Shown one piece after another: positions 54,156 through 63,233 of a stretch of 64,000 nucleotides of DNA. Numbering within the stretch: the stretch's first letter is position 1; every line of letters starts with the position of its first letter. The DNA comes from UBA4844 sp050943255 (lineage in GTDB: Bacteria > Bacillota > Syntrophomonadia > Syntrophomonadales > Syntrophomonadaceae), in NCBI GenBank assembly GCA_050943255.1, contig JBMNOV010000001.1, forward strand, positions 27,101 to 91,100. The letters are read 5' to 3'. The position numbers and the translations under genes were made by a program. Under the pieces are notes generated by a model. That model was not told the DNA's origin. It did not search any database and saw only the letters and a list, made by a program, of their open reading frames with translations.

Positions 54156-54950
54156 TTAGTTTTCCCGCATTGACTCAACGAGAGCCAATTCCTGATTAAA
54201 CATCTTCATATAAGACAGTCCGGCTATCATAAGACAGCCGATAGCAACTGAAGCTGCGATCATAATCATGACAACAAATTGGTATCTAACTGCTGATTGC
54301 GGGTCCATCCCCGCAAGGATCTGTCCGGTCATCATACCAGGTAAACTGACCAGACCTACCACCATTAAGGAATTTATTGTGGGGGTCATACCGGCAGTGA
54401 CGGCTGTTTTAACGTGTGCAACTACCGCCTCCCATGGGGTTGCGCCGAAACAAAGCATCTGCTCCACTTCTTCAGAATGAGCTGAAACATCACTGTACAT
54501 CCGGTCCAGTGACAAACCAACCGCATTCATTGAATTTCCCAACAACATGCCAAAAATCGGAATCATCACCCGAGCCGAATACCAGGGTTCTGGCCCAATA
54601 ATTACAACTACCACGATTAAACCTACAATAAAAGTGCTGGCTGTCAAAGAAAGAAAAGTTACCGACATCGGGTTTTTCGGAGCATTATTAATTCGTCCGG
54701 TAGCTTCCCGGCTGGCTACCCAACACATGAAAAGAATGAGAGGTATGATTACGCAAATACTGTTCCAGTCAAAAATGTAGGTAAGTACATATCCAATTAA
54801 ACTCAACTGAACAAAAGCTCGTACGGTTCCCCATACTAGAGACTTCAATAAGCCAAGATGTAAAAGAGCGGAAATAAAGCCTGTGATTAGTACTAGTGAG
54901 ACACTAAAAATTAATTGTAAATTAGAAATCGGAATGTAACCACTAATCAT
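54156..54950 (-). CDS. fetB: FetB-type ABC exporter permease (UPF0014)
   Basis: 264 residues from the ATG at 54950; the GTG at 54974 lies before the AAGGGGG site. Seven hydrophobic segments. VWGTVRAFVQLSLIGYVLTYIFD, PIFGMLLGNSMNAVGLSLDR and VVGLVSLPGMMTGQILAG mark the family, linked in E. coli to iron export. Overlaps the ATPase gene by 8 bases. Confidence 0.88.
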   Translation of the reverse strand: MISGYIPISNLQLIFSVSLVLITGFISALLHLGLLKSLVWGTVRAFVQLSLIGYVLTYIFDWNSICVIIPLILFMCWVASREATGRINNAPKNPMSVTFLSLTASTFIVGLIVVVVIIGPEPWYSARVMIPIFGMLLGNSMNAVGLSLDRMYSDVSAHSEEVEQMLCFGATPWEAVVAHVKTAVTAGMTPTINSLMVVGLVSLPGMMTGQILAGMDPQSAVRYQFVVMIMIAASVAIGCLMIAGLSYMKMFNQELALVESMREN

Positions 54951-55617
54951 GGTATAATACCCCCTTATGATCACTAATCTCCAGGACCGAATGATTATCT
55001 AGATTTTTTATATCCTCCTCATTATGAGACACAATAATAACGGCACGCCTTGGTTGTTCCTTGACCCACCTAGAAATTAATTGAATAACCCTAGACCGGC
55101 TGACCCTGTCCAAATATGCCGTAGGTTCATCCAGCAGCAACACTTCGGGGTCTATTAATAAAGCCCTGATCAGCGCAACGCGTGATGCCTCACCCCCGGA
55201 CAATGTCTGTGCCTTTTGTGAAATAAAGCTCATGGGAAGGTCGAGTGCCTTCATGTACGATTCAACTTTATCTTTTGTATACGGGCCCTGCTTTTTTGCG
55301 ATTTTCATAGCAAACGGCAAACGAAAGTTGTCTTCCACGGTTCCAGCCAACATGATCGGTTTTTGCGAAAGATAGTGAACCCTTCGTCGCCAGATTCCTG
55401 GAGGTATAGAGTACCAATGCTGTCCCCACAAATATACGTCTCCAGCCTCTGGAACGATCAACCTGGCAAGTATCCGAAGCAAGGTCGATTTACCGGCTCC
55501 AGATGGGCCTTCGATTGACAATATGCTACCGGTTGAAACAGCACCAGATGCTTTAATAAAGGAATTTCTATTCTTTAGAGTTCTATACAAATTTATAAAC
55601 TCCAAAATATTCTCCAT
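54943..55617 (-). CDS. fetA: FetA-type ABC transporter ATPase
   Basis: 224 residues from ATG at 55617 (AGGGAG 5 bases upstream). Walker A GPSGAGKST, signature LSGGEASRVALIRAL, Walker B VLLLDEPTAYLD, switch His in VSHNEED. Coupled to the permease gene by overlap. Metal export is inferred from the partner and the P-type ATPase upstream. Confidence 0.9.
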   Translation of the reverse strand: MENILEFINLYRTLKNRNSFIKASGAVSTGSILSIEGPSGAGKSTLLRILARLIVPEAGDVYLWGQHWYSIPPGIWRRRVHYLSQKPIMLAGTVEDNFRLPFAMKIAKKQGPYTKDKVESYMKALDLPMSFISQKAQTLSGGEASRVALIRALLIDPEVLLLDEPTAYLDRVSRSRVIQLISRWVKEQPRRAVIIVSHNEEDIKNLDNHSVLEISDHKGVLYHD

Positions 55618-55729
55618 CGTTTCTCCCTTCATATAGCCTTTAAATTTATTAAAATAATCCAAATGTTTTGCAGGTCCCGCCGCTGGATCCTCCAGTTAGG
55701 TAACCCGCACGGTGCTATCTGGTTCTGCT

Positions 55730-57880
55730 TCATGTATACCAAGTAATACCATTTATAAAGAAACTGGTTTTTTTTACGTGCTGAAAGGTCCGACTAGCAT
55801 TAAATATAGCCAGGATTGTCACCCCTACATCTGCAAAGACTGCCTCCCATATACTTGCCAAACCAAAGGTTCCCAGTATGATAAAAAAGGCCTTAATTCC
55901 TAATGCCATATAAATATTCTGTCTGACGATATATCCAGTGCGTCTGGCAATTTCAACCGCTCGTGCTAGCATGGATGGGGAATCTTCCATCAACACAATG
56001 TCTGCAGCTTCGATAGCTGCATCACTACCTAACCCCGCTATGGCTACGCCAATATCAGCCCGGGTAATTACTGGTGCATCGTTGATGCCGTCGCCCACAA
56101 AGACCAATTTCCCTTTTTTCCTATCCTTTATTTCATTTTCAAGTTCTTCAACCTTTTGAACCTTGTCTTCTGGGAGTAATTCAGCATAATATGAATCAAT
56201 GCCCAGTTCATGGCTGACCTTTTCAACAACGGTTTTATCATCTCCGCTCAATATAACGGTATTTCTGATTCCCAACTGTTTTAAGCGGCTTACTGCTTCC
56301 TTGGCATCCGCTTTGGTTTCATCAGAAATAACGATATATCCAGCATAGACCCCGTCAATTGCTACATAGACAATGGTACCAGTTACATCACAATCTTGAT
56401 GCACAATGTTTTCCCTATGCATTAATCGGTCGTTGCCAGCTAGAACTTTGCGCCCATTTACATTGGCGCTGATCCCGTGTGCAGGAATCTCTCTGTAATC
56501 CTGAACCTCATCTTCAGAGATTTGTTTTCCTGTCTTTTCTTTATAAGCGGCCCTTATGGATTGAGCAATAGGGTGATTGCTGTAAATTTCCGCTCTGGCT
56601 GCTGCAGACAAGATTTCTTCCGGGGTAATATGGTTTTTGGTTACTACCTCGGTTACTTGAAAAACCCCCTTGGTCAAGGTACCAGTCTTATCAAAAACGA
56701 CCGTATCTAATTGCGCCAGGGCGTCTATATAATTAGCTCCCTTAACCAGGATTCCGTTTTTTGAGGCTGCTCCGATTCCCCCAAAATAACCCAACGGGAT
56801 AGAAACTACCAGCGCACAAGGACAGGAAATAACCAATAGTACCAGCGCACGGTAAATCCATTCACTAAATGTTGCTCCTGGAACTAATAACGGCGGAATA
56901 ATTGCAATCAAGGCCGCTGTCCCGAGCACGATGGGGGTATAGAAGTTTGCAAATTTGGTTATGAACTGTTCAGTAGGAGCTTTTCTCTCACTAGCTTTTT
57001 CCACCAATTCCAAGATCCTGGCCACCGATGAATCTTTAAACGGTTTGGAAACCTTGACCGTTAGGAGTCCCTGGCCATTGATCATTCCGGATAATATTTT
57101 ATCACCTTTTTCAACTTTCCGCGGAACAGACTCGCCGGTTAAAGCGGCAGTATCAACAAACGATGTCCCTTCAGTAATCTCGCCATCCAGGGGAACCCTT
57201 TCACCAGGCTTAATTATTATTATCTGACCAATCTCAACTTCTTCAGGTCTTACTTGACACATTCCTCCGTTATCTTTGAGGTTGGCATATTCCGGTTGAA
57301 TGTTAAGCAAGGCGGTGATGGACCTCCGGGACCGATTAACTGCCCGGTCCTGCAGGTATTCCCCAACAGCATAAAAAAGCATCACGCCCACTGCCTCAGG
57401 TAGTTGGTGAATCGCTATGGCCCCAACTGTAGCAATGGTCATCAAGAAATTCTCATCGAATAGCTCTCTGCCCAACAGCTTTCTAAAGGCAGCTAGTATG
57501 ACCGACCAGCCAACTAGGAAATACGCGGTAATGAAAACAGCATACTCCGCCCATGAGAGCGGAGTATCATGCAGTGATTGGTTAAATATTAATCCAATGG
57601 CCCAAAGTAAACCTGCTCCGATGATCACCCCAAGACTATTATGTTCTTCGGTTTTCTCGGTTGACGAAAAAGACTGTAACCTTTCAGTCTTTTGCAGTTT
57701 CACTCCTGGTTCCACCCGTTTAATGATAGCACGCGCTTCTTCTTCCAACTCTTCAGATAGTTCAACACTCAATGTATTAAAATTGACGGTTAAATTCTCT
57801 AAACCATTTACTTTTCGAAGTTCCCGCTCCAATTTCGCAGCACAGTTTGGGCAGTCGAGTCCTACCAATGAATAACGCAT
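55730..57880 (-). CDS. Heavy-metal P1B-type ATPase (Zn/Cd/Pb type)
   Basis: 716 residues from the ATG at 57880 (GAGGG 7 bases upstream). One N-terminal HMA domain with GLDCPNCA, membrane CPC (SCPCALV), phosphorylated Asp in DKTGTLTKG, TGES, and GDGINDAP. ZntA/CadA-like; exports divalent soft metals. The very C-terminus has few cysteines or His. Lies with the ars genes. Confidence 0.92.
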   Translation of the reverse strand: MRYSLVGLDCPNCAAKLERELRKVNGLENLTVNFNTLSVELSEELEEEARAIIKRVEPGVKLQKTERLQSFSSTEKTEEHNSLGVIIGAGLLWAIGLIFNQSLHDTPLSWAEYAVFITAYFLVGWSVILAAFRKLLGRELFDENFLMTIATVGAIAIHQLPEAVGVMLFYAVGEYLQDRAVNRSRRSITALLNIQPEYANLKDNGGMCQVRPEEVEIGQIIIIKPGERVPLDGEITEGTSFVDTAALTGESVPRKVEKGDKILSGMINGQGLLTVKVSKPFKDSSVARILELVEKASERKAPTEQFITKFANFYTPIVLGTAALIAIIPPLLVPGATFSEWIYRALVLLVISCPCALVVSIPLGYFGGIGAASKNGILVKGANYIDALAQLDTVVFDKTGTLTKGVFQVTEVVTKNHITPEEILSAAARAEIYSNHPIAQSIRAAYKEKTGKQISEDEVQDYREIPAHGISANVNGRKVLAGNDRLMHRENIVHQDCDVTGTIVYVAIDGVYAGYIVISDETKADAKEAVSRLKQLGIRNTVILSGDDKTVVEKVSHELGIDSYYAELLPEDKVQKVEELENEIKDRKKGKLVFVGDGINDAPVITRADIGVAIAGLGSDAAIEAADIVLMEDSPSMLARAVEIARRTGYIVRQNIYMALGIKAFFIILGTFGLASIWEAVFADVGVTILAIFNASRTFQHVKKTSFFINGITWYT

Positions 57881-57938
57881 ATCCATTCCCTCTTTTAAGT
57901 TTCATACTTCCCTCTGAATAAATTGGCTTCCTTTTAGC

Positions 57939-58103
57939 TTATTGAATTCTTTCCATTCCAATTCTTATTCTTGGTGAGTCTTTTTCGTTTATGCTTTCTC
58001 TTAGAGAGCGCATATGAATGCTGCCTTGCATCTGTCCGGCACAACTTAAACCCCTGGTAAAGTTTTGGCAAACCATTATCATCAAAGGATAACCAAGGTT
58101 CAT
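57939..58103 (-). CDS. Possible 54-residue protein between arsM and the P-type ATPase
   Basis: ATG at 58103 with AAGGTG 5 bases upstream: MNLGYPLMIMVCQNFTRG then LSCAGQMQGSIHMRSLRES. The CQ...C segment weakly recalls the first metal motif of CGGC-domain proteins, but the rest is absent, so it may be a truncated or independent small metal-linked protein. Runs with its neighbours. Confidence 0.4.
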   Translation of the reverse strand: MNLGYPLMIMVCQNFTRGLSCAGQMQGSIHMRSLRESINEKDSPRIRIGMERIQ

Positions 58104-58125
58104 TTTATCACCTTCACAAGCCATA

Positions 58126-58923
58126 TTATTTTCGTGGTTTATCAGCTTTGATTATATAGGATGCTACGAAATCTTCAGCGTTCTTTTCAGGAACCCAGCT
58201 TTTGATTATCTCTTTGCTGTTATCTTTGGGAATCATGCAAATGTTTTCAAAGCCGGCGTTTTGGAGCATATTTTCGATATTACCTACATACTCAGCTCCG
58301 GCAATACAGCCAGCCAAACTAGCCAGGTCATTTTTCATATCATCAGGTATTGATGCCGTAGCTACTATATCAGATATGGATAGCCGCCCTCCAGCTTTAA
58401 GCACCCTAAAAGCTTCATTAAAAACCTGCTGCTTTTCCAGGGCCAAATTAATAACACAATTTGATATTATGACATCAACTGATCCATCTCCTACTGGCAA
58501 GTGTTCAATCTCTCCCAGCCTGAATTCAATATTTTTATAGCCGCTTTTATCGGCATTTTGCCGGGCGAGTTTAACCATTTCCGGGGTCATGTCTATACCG
58601 ATAACATAACCACTATCCCCTACCTGCTTTCGTGCCAGGAAGCAGTCAAATCCGCCGCCGCTTCCCAGATCAAGTACTGTTTCGCCCTCTTTTAGTCCTG
58701 CTATAGCAATTGGGTTTCCACATCCTAAACCCATATTGGATTCAATGGGGATATCCTCAAAGTCGCTTTTCGAATAACCTATATTAATAGAGGCATCTTT
58801 AATGTTTATTTGTTGGCCACCGCAGCAGCAGCCACTACTGCAACATCCTTCCGTAGAACCTTGGAATGCTACCTCAGAATAATTCTTTCTGATAAATTCT
58901 CTGATCTCTTCTTTATTATTCAT
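58126..58923 (-). CDS. arsM: Arsenite methyltransferase ArsM
   Basis: 265 residues. SAM motif VLDLGSGGGFDCFLARK. Arsenic-binding cysteines in LGCGNP, SNCVINL and AGCIAGA. An N-terminal Cys run CCSSGCCCGG (about 27-36) is additional. Methylates As(III). Follows arsA after about 90 bases. Confidence 0.93.
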   Translation of the reverse strand: MNNKEEIREFIRKNYSEVAFQGSTEGCCSSGCCCGGQQINIKDASINIGYSKSDFEDIPIESNMGLGCGNPIAIAGLKEGETVLDLGSGGGFDCFLARKQVGDSGYVIGIDMTPEMVKLARQNADKSGYKNIEFRLGEIEHLPVGDGSVDVIISNCVINLALEKQQVFNEAFRVLKAGGRLSISDIVATASIPDDMKNDLASLAGCIAGAEYVGNIENMLQNAGFENICMIPKDNSKEIIKSWVPEKNAEDFVASYIIKADKPRK

Positions 58924-59015
58924 AATATACTGCCCCCTTATTTTATTTTACTTTGTCCGGGATATGCCTTTTCTCCATAAACAGCCTTTAGACCGCGTTA
59001 ATCATCATAATTACC

Positions 59016-60767
59016 CTAATCTTTGAAGTTGCCAATATTCTGAATGGAGGGATTCTGTAACCAGGGAATAACCACAAAATTATGATCACTAATTTGCTGC
59101 ACTTTATCTATCCAAGTTCTTTCAGCCTCAGCTCGAGCGGTAAGCATTGGATTACTTGTACCTGCCACAGAAAGAGACTGATTGACCACCCACCATTTGT
59201 TATTAATACCGGCTCGAATTAAATCCTCGCGCAGTCGCATCGCTTCAAAAACAGGGGTAGCTTCCGGCAATGTAACGATGACAACCTCAGTCTGTTTTTC
59301 ATCCCGCAGTCTTGGTAATAGTCTCTGTACCGATATAGGGGTTTCTCCCTTGGTCCTTTGCACCTCCCGGTGGTAACTCAGGGTTGAGTCAAGAAGTAAT
59401 AAGGTATGGCCGGTTGGAGCCGTATCTATGATAACAACCTCATTTTCCGCTTTATCTACTATCTCTGCAAATGCTCTGAAAACGGCAATCTCCTGGGTGC
59501 AGGGCGATCTCAAGTCTTCCTCAATATAGGCAACATCGTCCTCGCTCATGGTTTCGCATGCCTTAGCCAGCACTTCATTTTGGTAGTCTCTCAGTTCCTG
59601 CTTTTCATCAATATGACTAACAGTAATATTTTCTGCCCCAGCAAAAATATAGCTCAGATGGTCAGCTGGATCGGTTGAAGTTAAATGCACCTTAACACCC
59701 TTCCTGGCAAACGCCACGGCAATCGTGGCTGCTACCGATGTCTTGCCTACGCCACCCTTGCCCATTGTGAAAATGACCTTTTTCTCAGCTGCGTATATAT
59801 CTTCAACTAGGTCATTTAAAGGCTTAAAATTGGTTAATTTGCTTTCCGTATCTGCATCTATATAATCATCACTATTTATTAATGCCCTTATTTTATCCAA
59901 GCCTAATACGTTATAAGAGCGCAGAGGGATAGCATAGGTCTTAAGCTCTCTTAATGCAGGAAGCAGGTTTGCCAGGGCATGCTGCTGCTTAAATAGTATT
60001 TTTTGCGACAGATCATCAGATGCTTCACCCAGGACCCCGTTGATAATAAGAAACTGATTGTTAATCCCTAAATCGCTCAATTCCCGGCTGGAACGTTCAG
60101 CTTCCAGCAGAGGTGTTTCTTCCGGCCTGGAAACCAGGATAAGTGTGGTTTTAGCTTTATCAGAGAGGTTTATAACCGCATTTTTATACATATCTTTTTT
60201 ATCCTGCAGCCCTGCGAGCTGGCCTAAACATGAGGCACCATGGGTACTTTCCGCGATAAAACTACTCCAGGCTGAAGGCAGCTGCAACATGCGCAGGGTA
60301 TGCCCGGTCGGGGCAGTATCAAAGATAATATAATCAAACTCTTTTTCGGTTGTATTGTCAGTGATAAAGTACGAAAACTGGTCAAAGGCCGCTATCTCAA
60401 CCGTACAAGAGCCGGAAAGCTGTTCCTCCATATTATTGATTACGCTGTCGGGCAATTTCCCCCTATATGGAGCTATAACTGATTCCCTATATTCTCTGGC
60501 AGCTTCTTCAGGGTCAAGATTGGCAACTACCAGCCCAGGAACACCCTCAATCTGCACACCCTTGCCATTTAATTCAGTAGCAAAAACATCCTGTAAATTT
60601 GAAGCCGGGTCGGTACTTATCAGCAGTACTTTTTTACCGCTATCAGCTAAATTCACCGCTACAGCACATGCTACCGATGTCTTTCCCACCCCACCTTTAC
60701 CGGTAAAAAATAAATATTGGGTAAGGTTTATTTTATTTAAATCAAGTAATTCGAATTTGGTATTCAT
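59016..60767 (-). CDS. arsA: Arsenical pump-driving ATPase ArsA (two-domain)
   Basis: 583 residues from the ATG at 60767, right after the arsD stop; a longer frame to 60848 overlaps arsD. Two homologous halves, each with GKGGVGKTS (about residues 23 and 333) and DTAPTGHTLR/L. The linker lies near 300-325. As-binding cysteines in SGSCTVEIAAF and SPCTQEIAVF. Energises arsenite export, yet no ArsB/Acr3 is in the window. Confidence 0.95.
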   Translation of the reverse strand: MNTKFELLDLNKINLTQYLFFTGKGGVGKTSVACAVAVNLADSGKKVLLISTDPASNLQDVFATELNGKGVQIEGVPGLVVANLDPEEAAREYRESVIAPYRGKLPDSVINNMEEQLSGSCTVEIAAFDQFSYFITDNTTEKEFDYIIFDTAPTGHTLRMLQLPSAWSSFIAESTHGASCLGQLAGLQDKKDMYKNAVINLSDKAKTTLILVSRPEETPLLEAERSSRELSDLGINNQFLIINGVLGEASDDLSQKILFKQQHALANLLPALRELKTYAIPLRSYNVLGLDKIRALINSDDYIDADTESKLTNFKPLNDLVEDIYAAEKKVIFTMGKGGVGKTSVAATIAVAFARKGVKVHLTSTDPADHLSYIFAGAENITVSHIDEKQELRDYQNEVLAKACETMSEDDVAYIEEDLRSPCTQEIAVFRAFAEIVDKAENEVVIIDTAPTGHTLLLLDSTLSYHREVQRTKGETPISVQRLLPRLRDEKQTEVVIVTLPEATPVFEAMRLREDLIRAGINNKWWVVNQSLSVAGTSNPMLTARAEAERTWIDKVQQISDHNFVVIPWLQNPSIQNIGNFKD

Positions 60768-60769
60768 TA

Positions 60770-61153
60770 TTAGCAACATCCTTTGGAACCACGGCAGCAA
60801 CTGCTTGTCATGATTAATGGCTTCGCATCTATATCTGTTTCCAGCCATTTTTCAATTTCTTCATTAGTGGGATAGGCTTTCGTTTTGGCCACCGCACCGT
60901 CGACCAGCGTAACGGGTAGTATTTCTGCCCCTTCTTTTTGCAGAAGGTCGCTGATAACTTTATTCGCAATAAACTCCTGTGGTTCATTGGATAAGCCATG
61001 TCTTTTTATGATTATTCCTTTATCTTTTAAGGAATTAATGACTGTAGCAATCCTCATCAGTTCCGGATCAATTGATGGTCCGCATACCCCGGTGGGACAG
61101 CACATAGCTGGGTCAAAAATCTCCATTTTTTTTATGTTAACATTCCTCCTCAT
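60770..61153 (-). CDS. arsD: Arsenic metallochaperone ArsD
   Basis: 127 residues. FDPAMCCPTGVCGPS holds the essential Cys trio that passes As(III) to ArsA; SSCCRGSKGCC at the end gives two vicinal pairs. The ATG at 61153 overlaps the arsR stop (ATGA). An AGGAGG lies after it, and the only in-frame ATG past that is 18 bases on, so coupling to arsR is the likelier start. Confidence 0.92.
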   Translation of the reverse strand: MRRNVNIKKMEIFDPAMCCPTGVCGPSIDPELMRIATVINSLKDKGIIIKRHGLSNEPQEFIANKVISDLLQKEGAEILPVTLVDGAVAKTKAYPTNEEIEKWLETDIDAKPLIMTSSCCRGSKGCC

Positions 61154-61479
61154 TTTTCTTCAGTGCATATTTTGCAGCTAGATTGTTTACAGATGCAATC
61201 GTCCTTGTCGTGAGTTATATAGTTGATAAAATCAATAGCTTCCTCTGTTCTTTCACTTTTAAGGGTATATCTCATCCAGGCTCCATCCCGAACACCATTT
61301 ACCAGACCGCTTTCAGTTAGTATTTTCATATGGTAGCTGAGTGTTGACTGGGAAATACTGAACATTTCCAATATGTCGCATGCACACATCTCACCACATG
61401 ACAGCATATCAATAATCTTCAAACGTGTCTCATCTGATAACGCTTTAAATACCGGGACATAATCGGCATAAGAGTTCAT
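61150..61479 (-). CDS. arsR: ArsR-family arsenic repressor
   Basis: 109 residues. Winged helix ISQSTLSYHMKILTESGLV; metalloid site CACDIL in the alpha3 helix. The tail has CICKQSSCKIC, four extra cysteines. First gene of arsR-arsD-arsA-arsM. Confidence 0.93.
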   Translation of the reverse strand: MNSYADYVPVFKALSDETRLKIIDMLSCGEMCACDILEMFSISQSTLSYHMKILTESGLVNGVRDGAWMRYTLKSERTEEAIDFINYITHDKDDCICKQSSCKICTEEK

Positions 61480-61507
61480 TAAACGTCACCCCCCCCCTCA
61501 CATTTAT

Positions 61508-61573
61508 ATGTTTCGATTACATTCAAACATTTCGATATGACTTTACGGTATCACCCCTATCGGCAACTGTCAA
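61508..61573 (-). promoter_or_regulatory. Possible ars promoter and operator
   Basis: Minus strand TTGACA (61573-61568), 17 bases, poor -10 TACCGT. Downstream, two direct copies of ATCGAAA (about 61537 and 61519), a plausible ArsR site. Confidence 0.35.
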
Positions 61574-61590
61574 TGTGATTGTGATTATAA

Positions 61591-61836
61591 TTAATTTATA
61601 AAAAATACCCGAAAGGCTAAAATCTTTCCAGCCCTGCGGGTTAATTGTTTGGTAATATTAAGCTGCAAGCAAATCAGGTTTATAAAAAGCAAGCCGAGCC
61701 TCCTCTTTTTGAATCTCATATTTCCTATCAATTCTGCCAGTTTGCTCTCAAGGGTTTGCTTTTCGCTATCTGCTTGGCATTCTTTCAGCCTTTGTTTAAG
61801 GCTTTCGATTTGTTTATTAAGATGGAATGATTTCAA
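61591..61836 (-). CDS. Doubtful 81-residue ORF
   Basis: TTG start without a ribosome site. Residues 1-45 look like a real coiled coil (NKQIESLKQRLKECQADSEK); the rest does not look like a protein tail. Either a small unknown gene or a remnant. Confidence 0.25.
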   Translation of the reverse strand: MKSFHLNKQIESLKQRLKECQADSEKQTLESKLAELIGNMRFKKRRLGLLFINLICLQLNITKQLTRRAGKILAFRVFFIN

Positions 61837-61887
61837 ATAAACTCACAAGAAAGGATAATGCAAAACGGTGGCATTCCGCATAACGTT

Positions 61888-62328
61888 CTACTTTCCCATC
61901 TTCTTCTCCATCAAACGACAGCGCTCCTCAAAACTGACCTCTCTTACTATCTGATGAAGCATCCACATATAACCGAATGGATCAGTGAATATCGCATTTA
62001 TCACGCCAAATTCGTTAAGCTCGGTGATCGGCTGTATTTCGGTGCAGCCTGCGTCAAGCGCTTTAGAGAAAATCTCTCTTATATCAGGTACCATGATATT
62101 GCACCACATGGATATAGGATCGGTGGGTTTTGGCGCTACAAGCATAAAATCAGGGTTTTCATCAAGCATATGAAAACGTATACCATACATATTAAAAACG
62201 GCCTCGTTTCTCCCTTTCTTGTAGGCTGTGACCTCTACGCGCTCCGCATTAAATATTTTTTCATATAAACTTAATGCTTCTAGGCTGTCGGATACTACCA
62301 TGTCAATTTCTATACCCATCATCGGCAA
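61888..62328 (-). CDS. VOC-family protein, PhnB-like
   Basis: 146 residues starting TTG, GGAGG 5 bases upstream. Two betaalphabetabetabeta units: VSDSLEALSLYEKIFNAERVE and a C-terminal FGVINAIFTDPFGYMWMLHQ, as in PhnB/glyoxalase-like proteins. Function unknown. Confidence 0.82.
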   Translation of the reverse strand: MPMMGIEIDMVVSDSLEALSLYEKIFNAERVEVTAYKKGRNEAVFNMYGIRFHMLDENPDFMLVAPKPTDPISMWCNIMVPDIREIFSKALDAGCTEIQPITELNEFGVINAIFTDPFGYMWMLHQIVREVSFEERCRLMEKKMGK

Positions 62329-62471
62329 AATTTCCTCCTTAAAGATAATACCTAAGGTCTACTTATTATTTTGCTTTCCTAATTAAATTTTAAACTACTA
62401 TGACAAAGGTACTAGTCCTTTTGCCTGCTCCCCTCCTCCACAAATCAGCAGAACAATGTATTTAGGCGCAA

Positions 62472-62508
62472 AAAAAAGAAGCAAAAAGAACGTCCCGCTG
62501 CTTCCATG
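62472..62508 (-). terminator. Terminator of the LapA-like gene
   Basis: Minus strand GAAGCA and TGCTTC around a 15-base loop, then TTTTTTTT. Confidence 0.6.
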
Positions 62509-62535
62509 TTAATCTATATATTATTTATGAATTTA

Positions 62536-62868
62536 TTAAGAGGTACTTGTACCAGAGTCCTGCTCAACAATCTTATTTGGATAATTATTCGCTGCTTCAA
62601 GCTTTTGTTTCAACTGTGTGTTTTCTTCCTCAAGTGCTGTTATTTTTTTGGTTGAGTTTATGAATTTTGATCTAAGCTTAAGCCATCTGACTATACTAAA
62701 TAGCATCATAGTAACTGCACCAAACATTGCTGAAATTAGTATAATTAAGGCTTGTGATACTGCTATCTTCAAGGTAAAAAATTTAACTTCTATAGGCCCA
62801 GCATTTTGCAAAGCAAAAACGGCCACAACAACTGCAAACAAGAGGGATAATATAAATCTCCAATCCAT
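62536..62868 (-). CDS. LapA-domain (DUF1049) membrane protein
   Basis: 110 residues. Two helices (about 4-20 and 38-60) with FALQNAGPIEVKFF between, the domain signature, then a coiled-coil tail KITALEEENTQLKQKLEA. Role unknown. AGGGG precedes the ATG. Confidence 0.85.
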   Translation of the reverse strand: MDWRFILSLLFAVVVAVFALQNAGPIEVKFFTLKIAVSQALIILISAMFGAVTMMLFSIVRWLKLRSKFINSTKKITALEEENTQLKQKLEAANNYPNKIVEQDSGTSTS

Positions 62869-63033
62869 ATAAACGCTGCCCCTTACTTATCTATAATTAT
62901 TTTTATATTCAACATAATGGTTCTATTATCCTCCTTGTACAATATAGTTAGTTTTCCGACGTACTGAAAAATCAAACTTTTAATCTGTTTAACAACCACA
63001 TAGGAACTCTGATACCTTTTGTCTAAATTTTCT

Positions 63034-63233
63034 CGTAGTGGCAGGGAGCTTCGATGTTCCTCCTTGGGAAGCTTGACTGTCCCGGAAATAAGAATGCTGC
63101 CCCTCCCCTATGAGATTTTTCGAATGAGCACGTTGGGGATGCGGCTTGCTGCATGCCTCGAGTTACGAGCAAGGTTGATACTCATAGGGAGCTGCGGGAA
63201 ACCCTGCCAAATCTTTAGAAAGTAGGGTTCAAC
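63034..63233 (+). ncRNA. Candidate bridge RNA of the IS110 element
   Basis: Hairpin 1: AGCTTC (63047-63052)/GAAGCT (63068-63073) with a 15-base loop, extended by GG-CAG/CTG-T-CC. Hairpin 2: CTCCCCTATGAG (63103-63114)/CTCATAGGGAG (63181-63191), 11 bp, enclosing 66 bases that hold CTTGCT/AGCAAG and CTCG/CGAG. IS110 elements are known to carry target- and donor-binding loops in such a left-end RNA. Confidence 0.55.
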
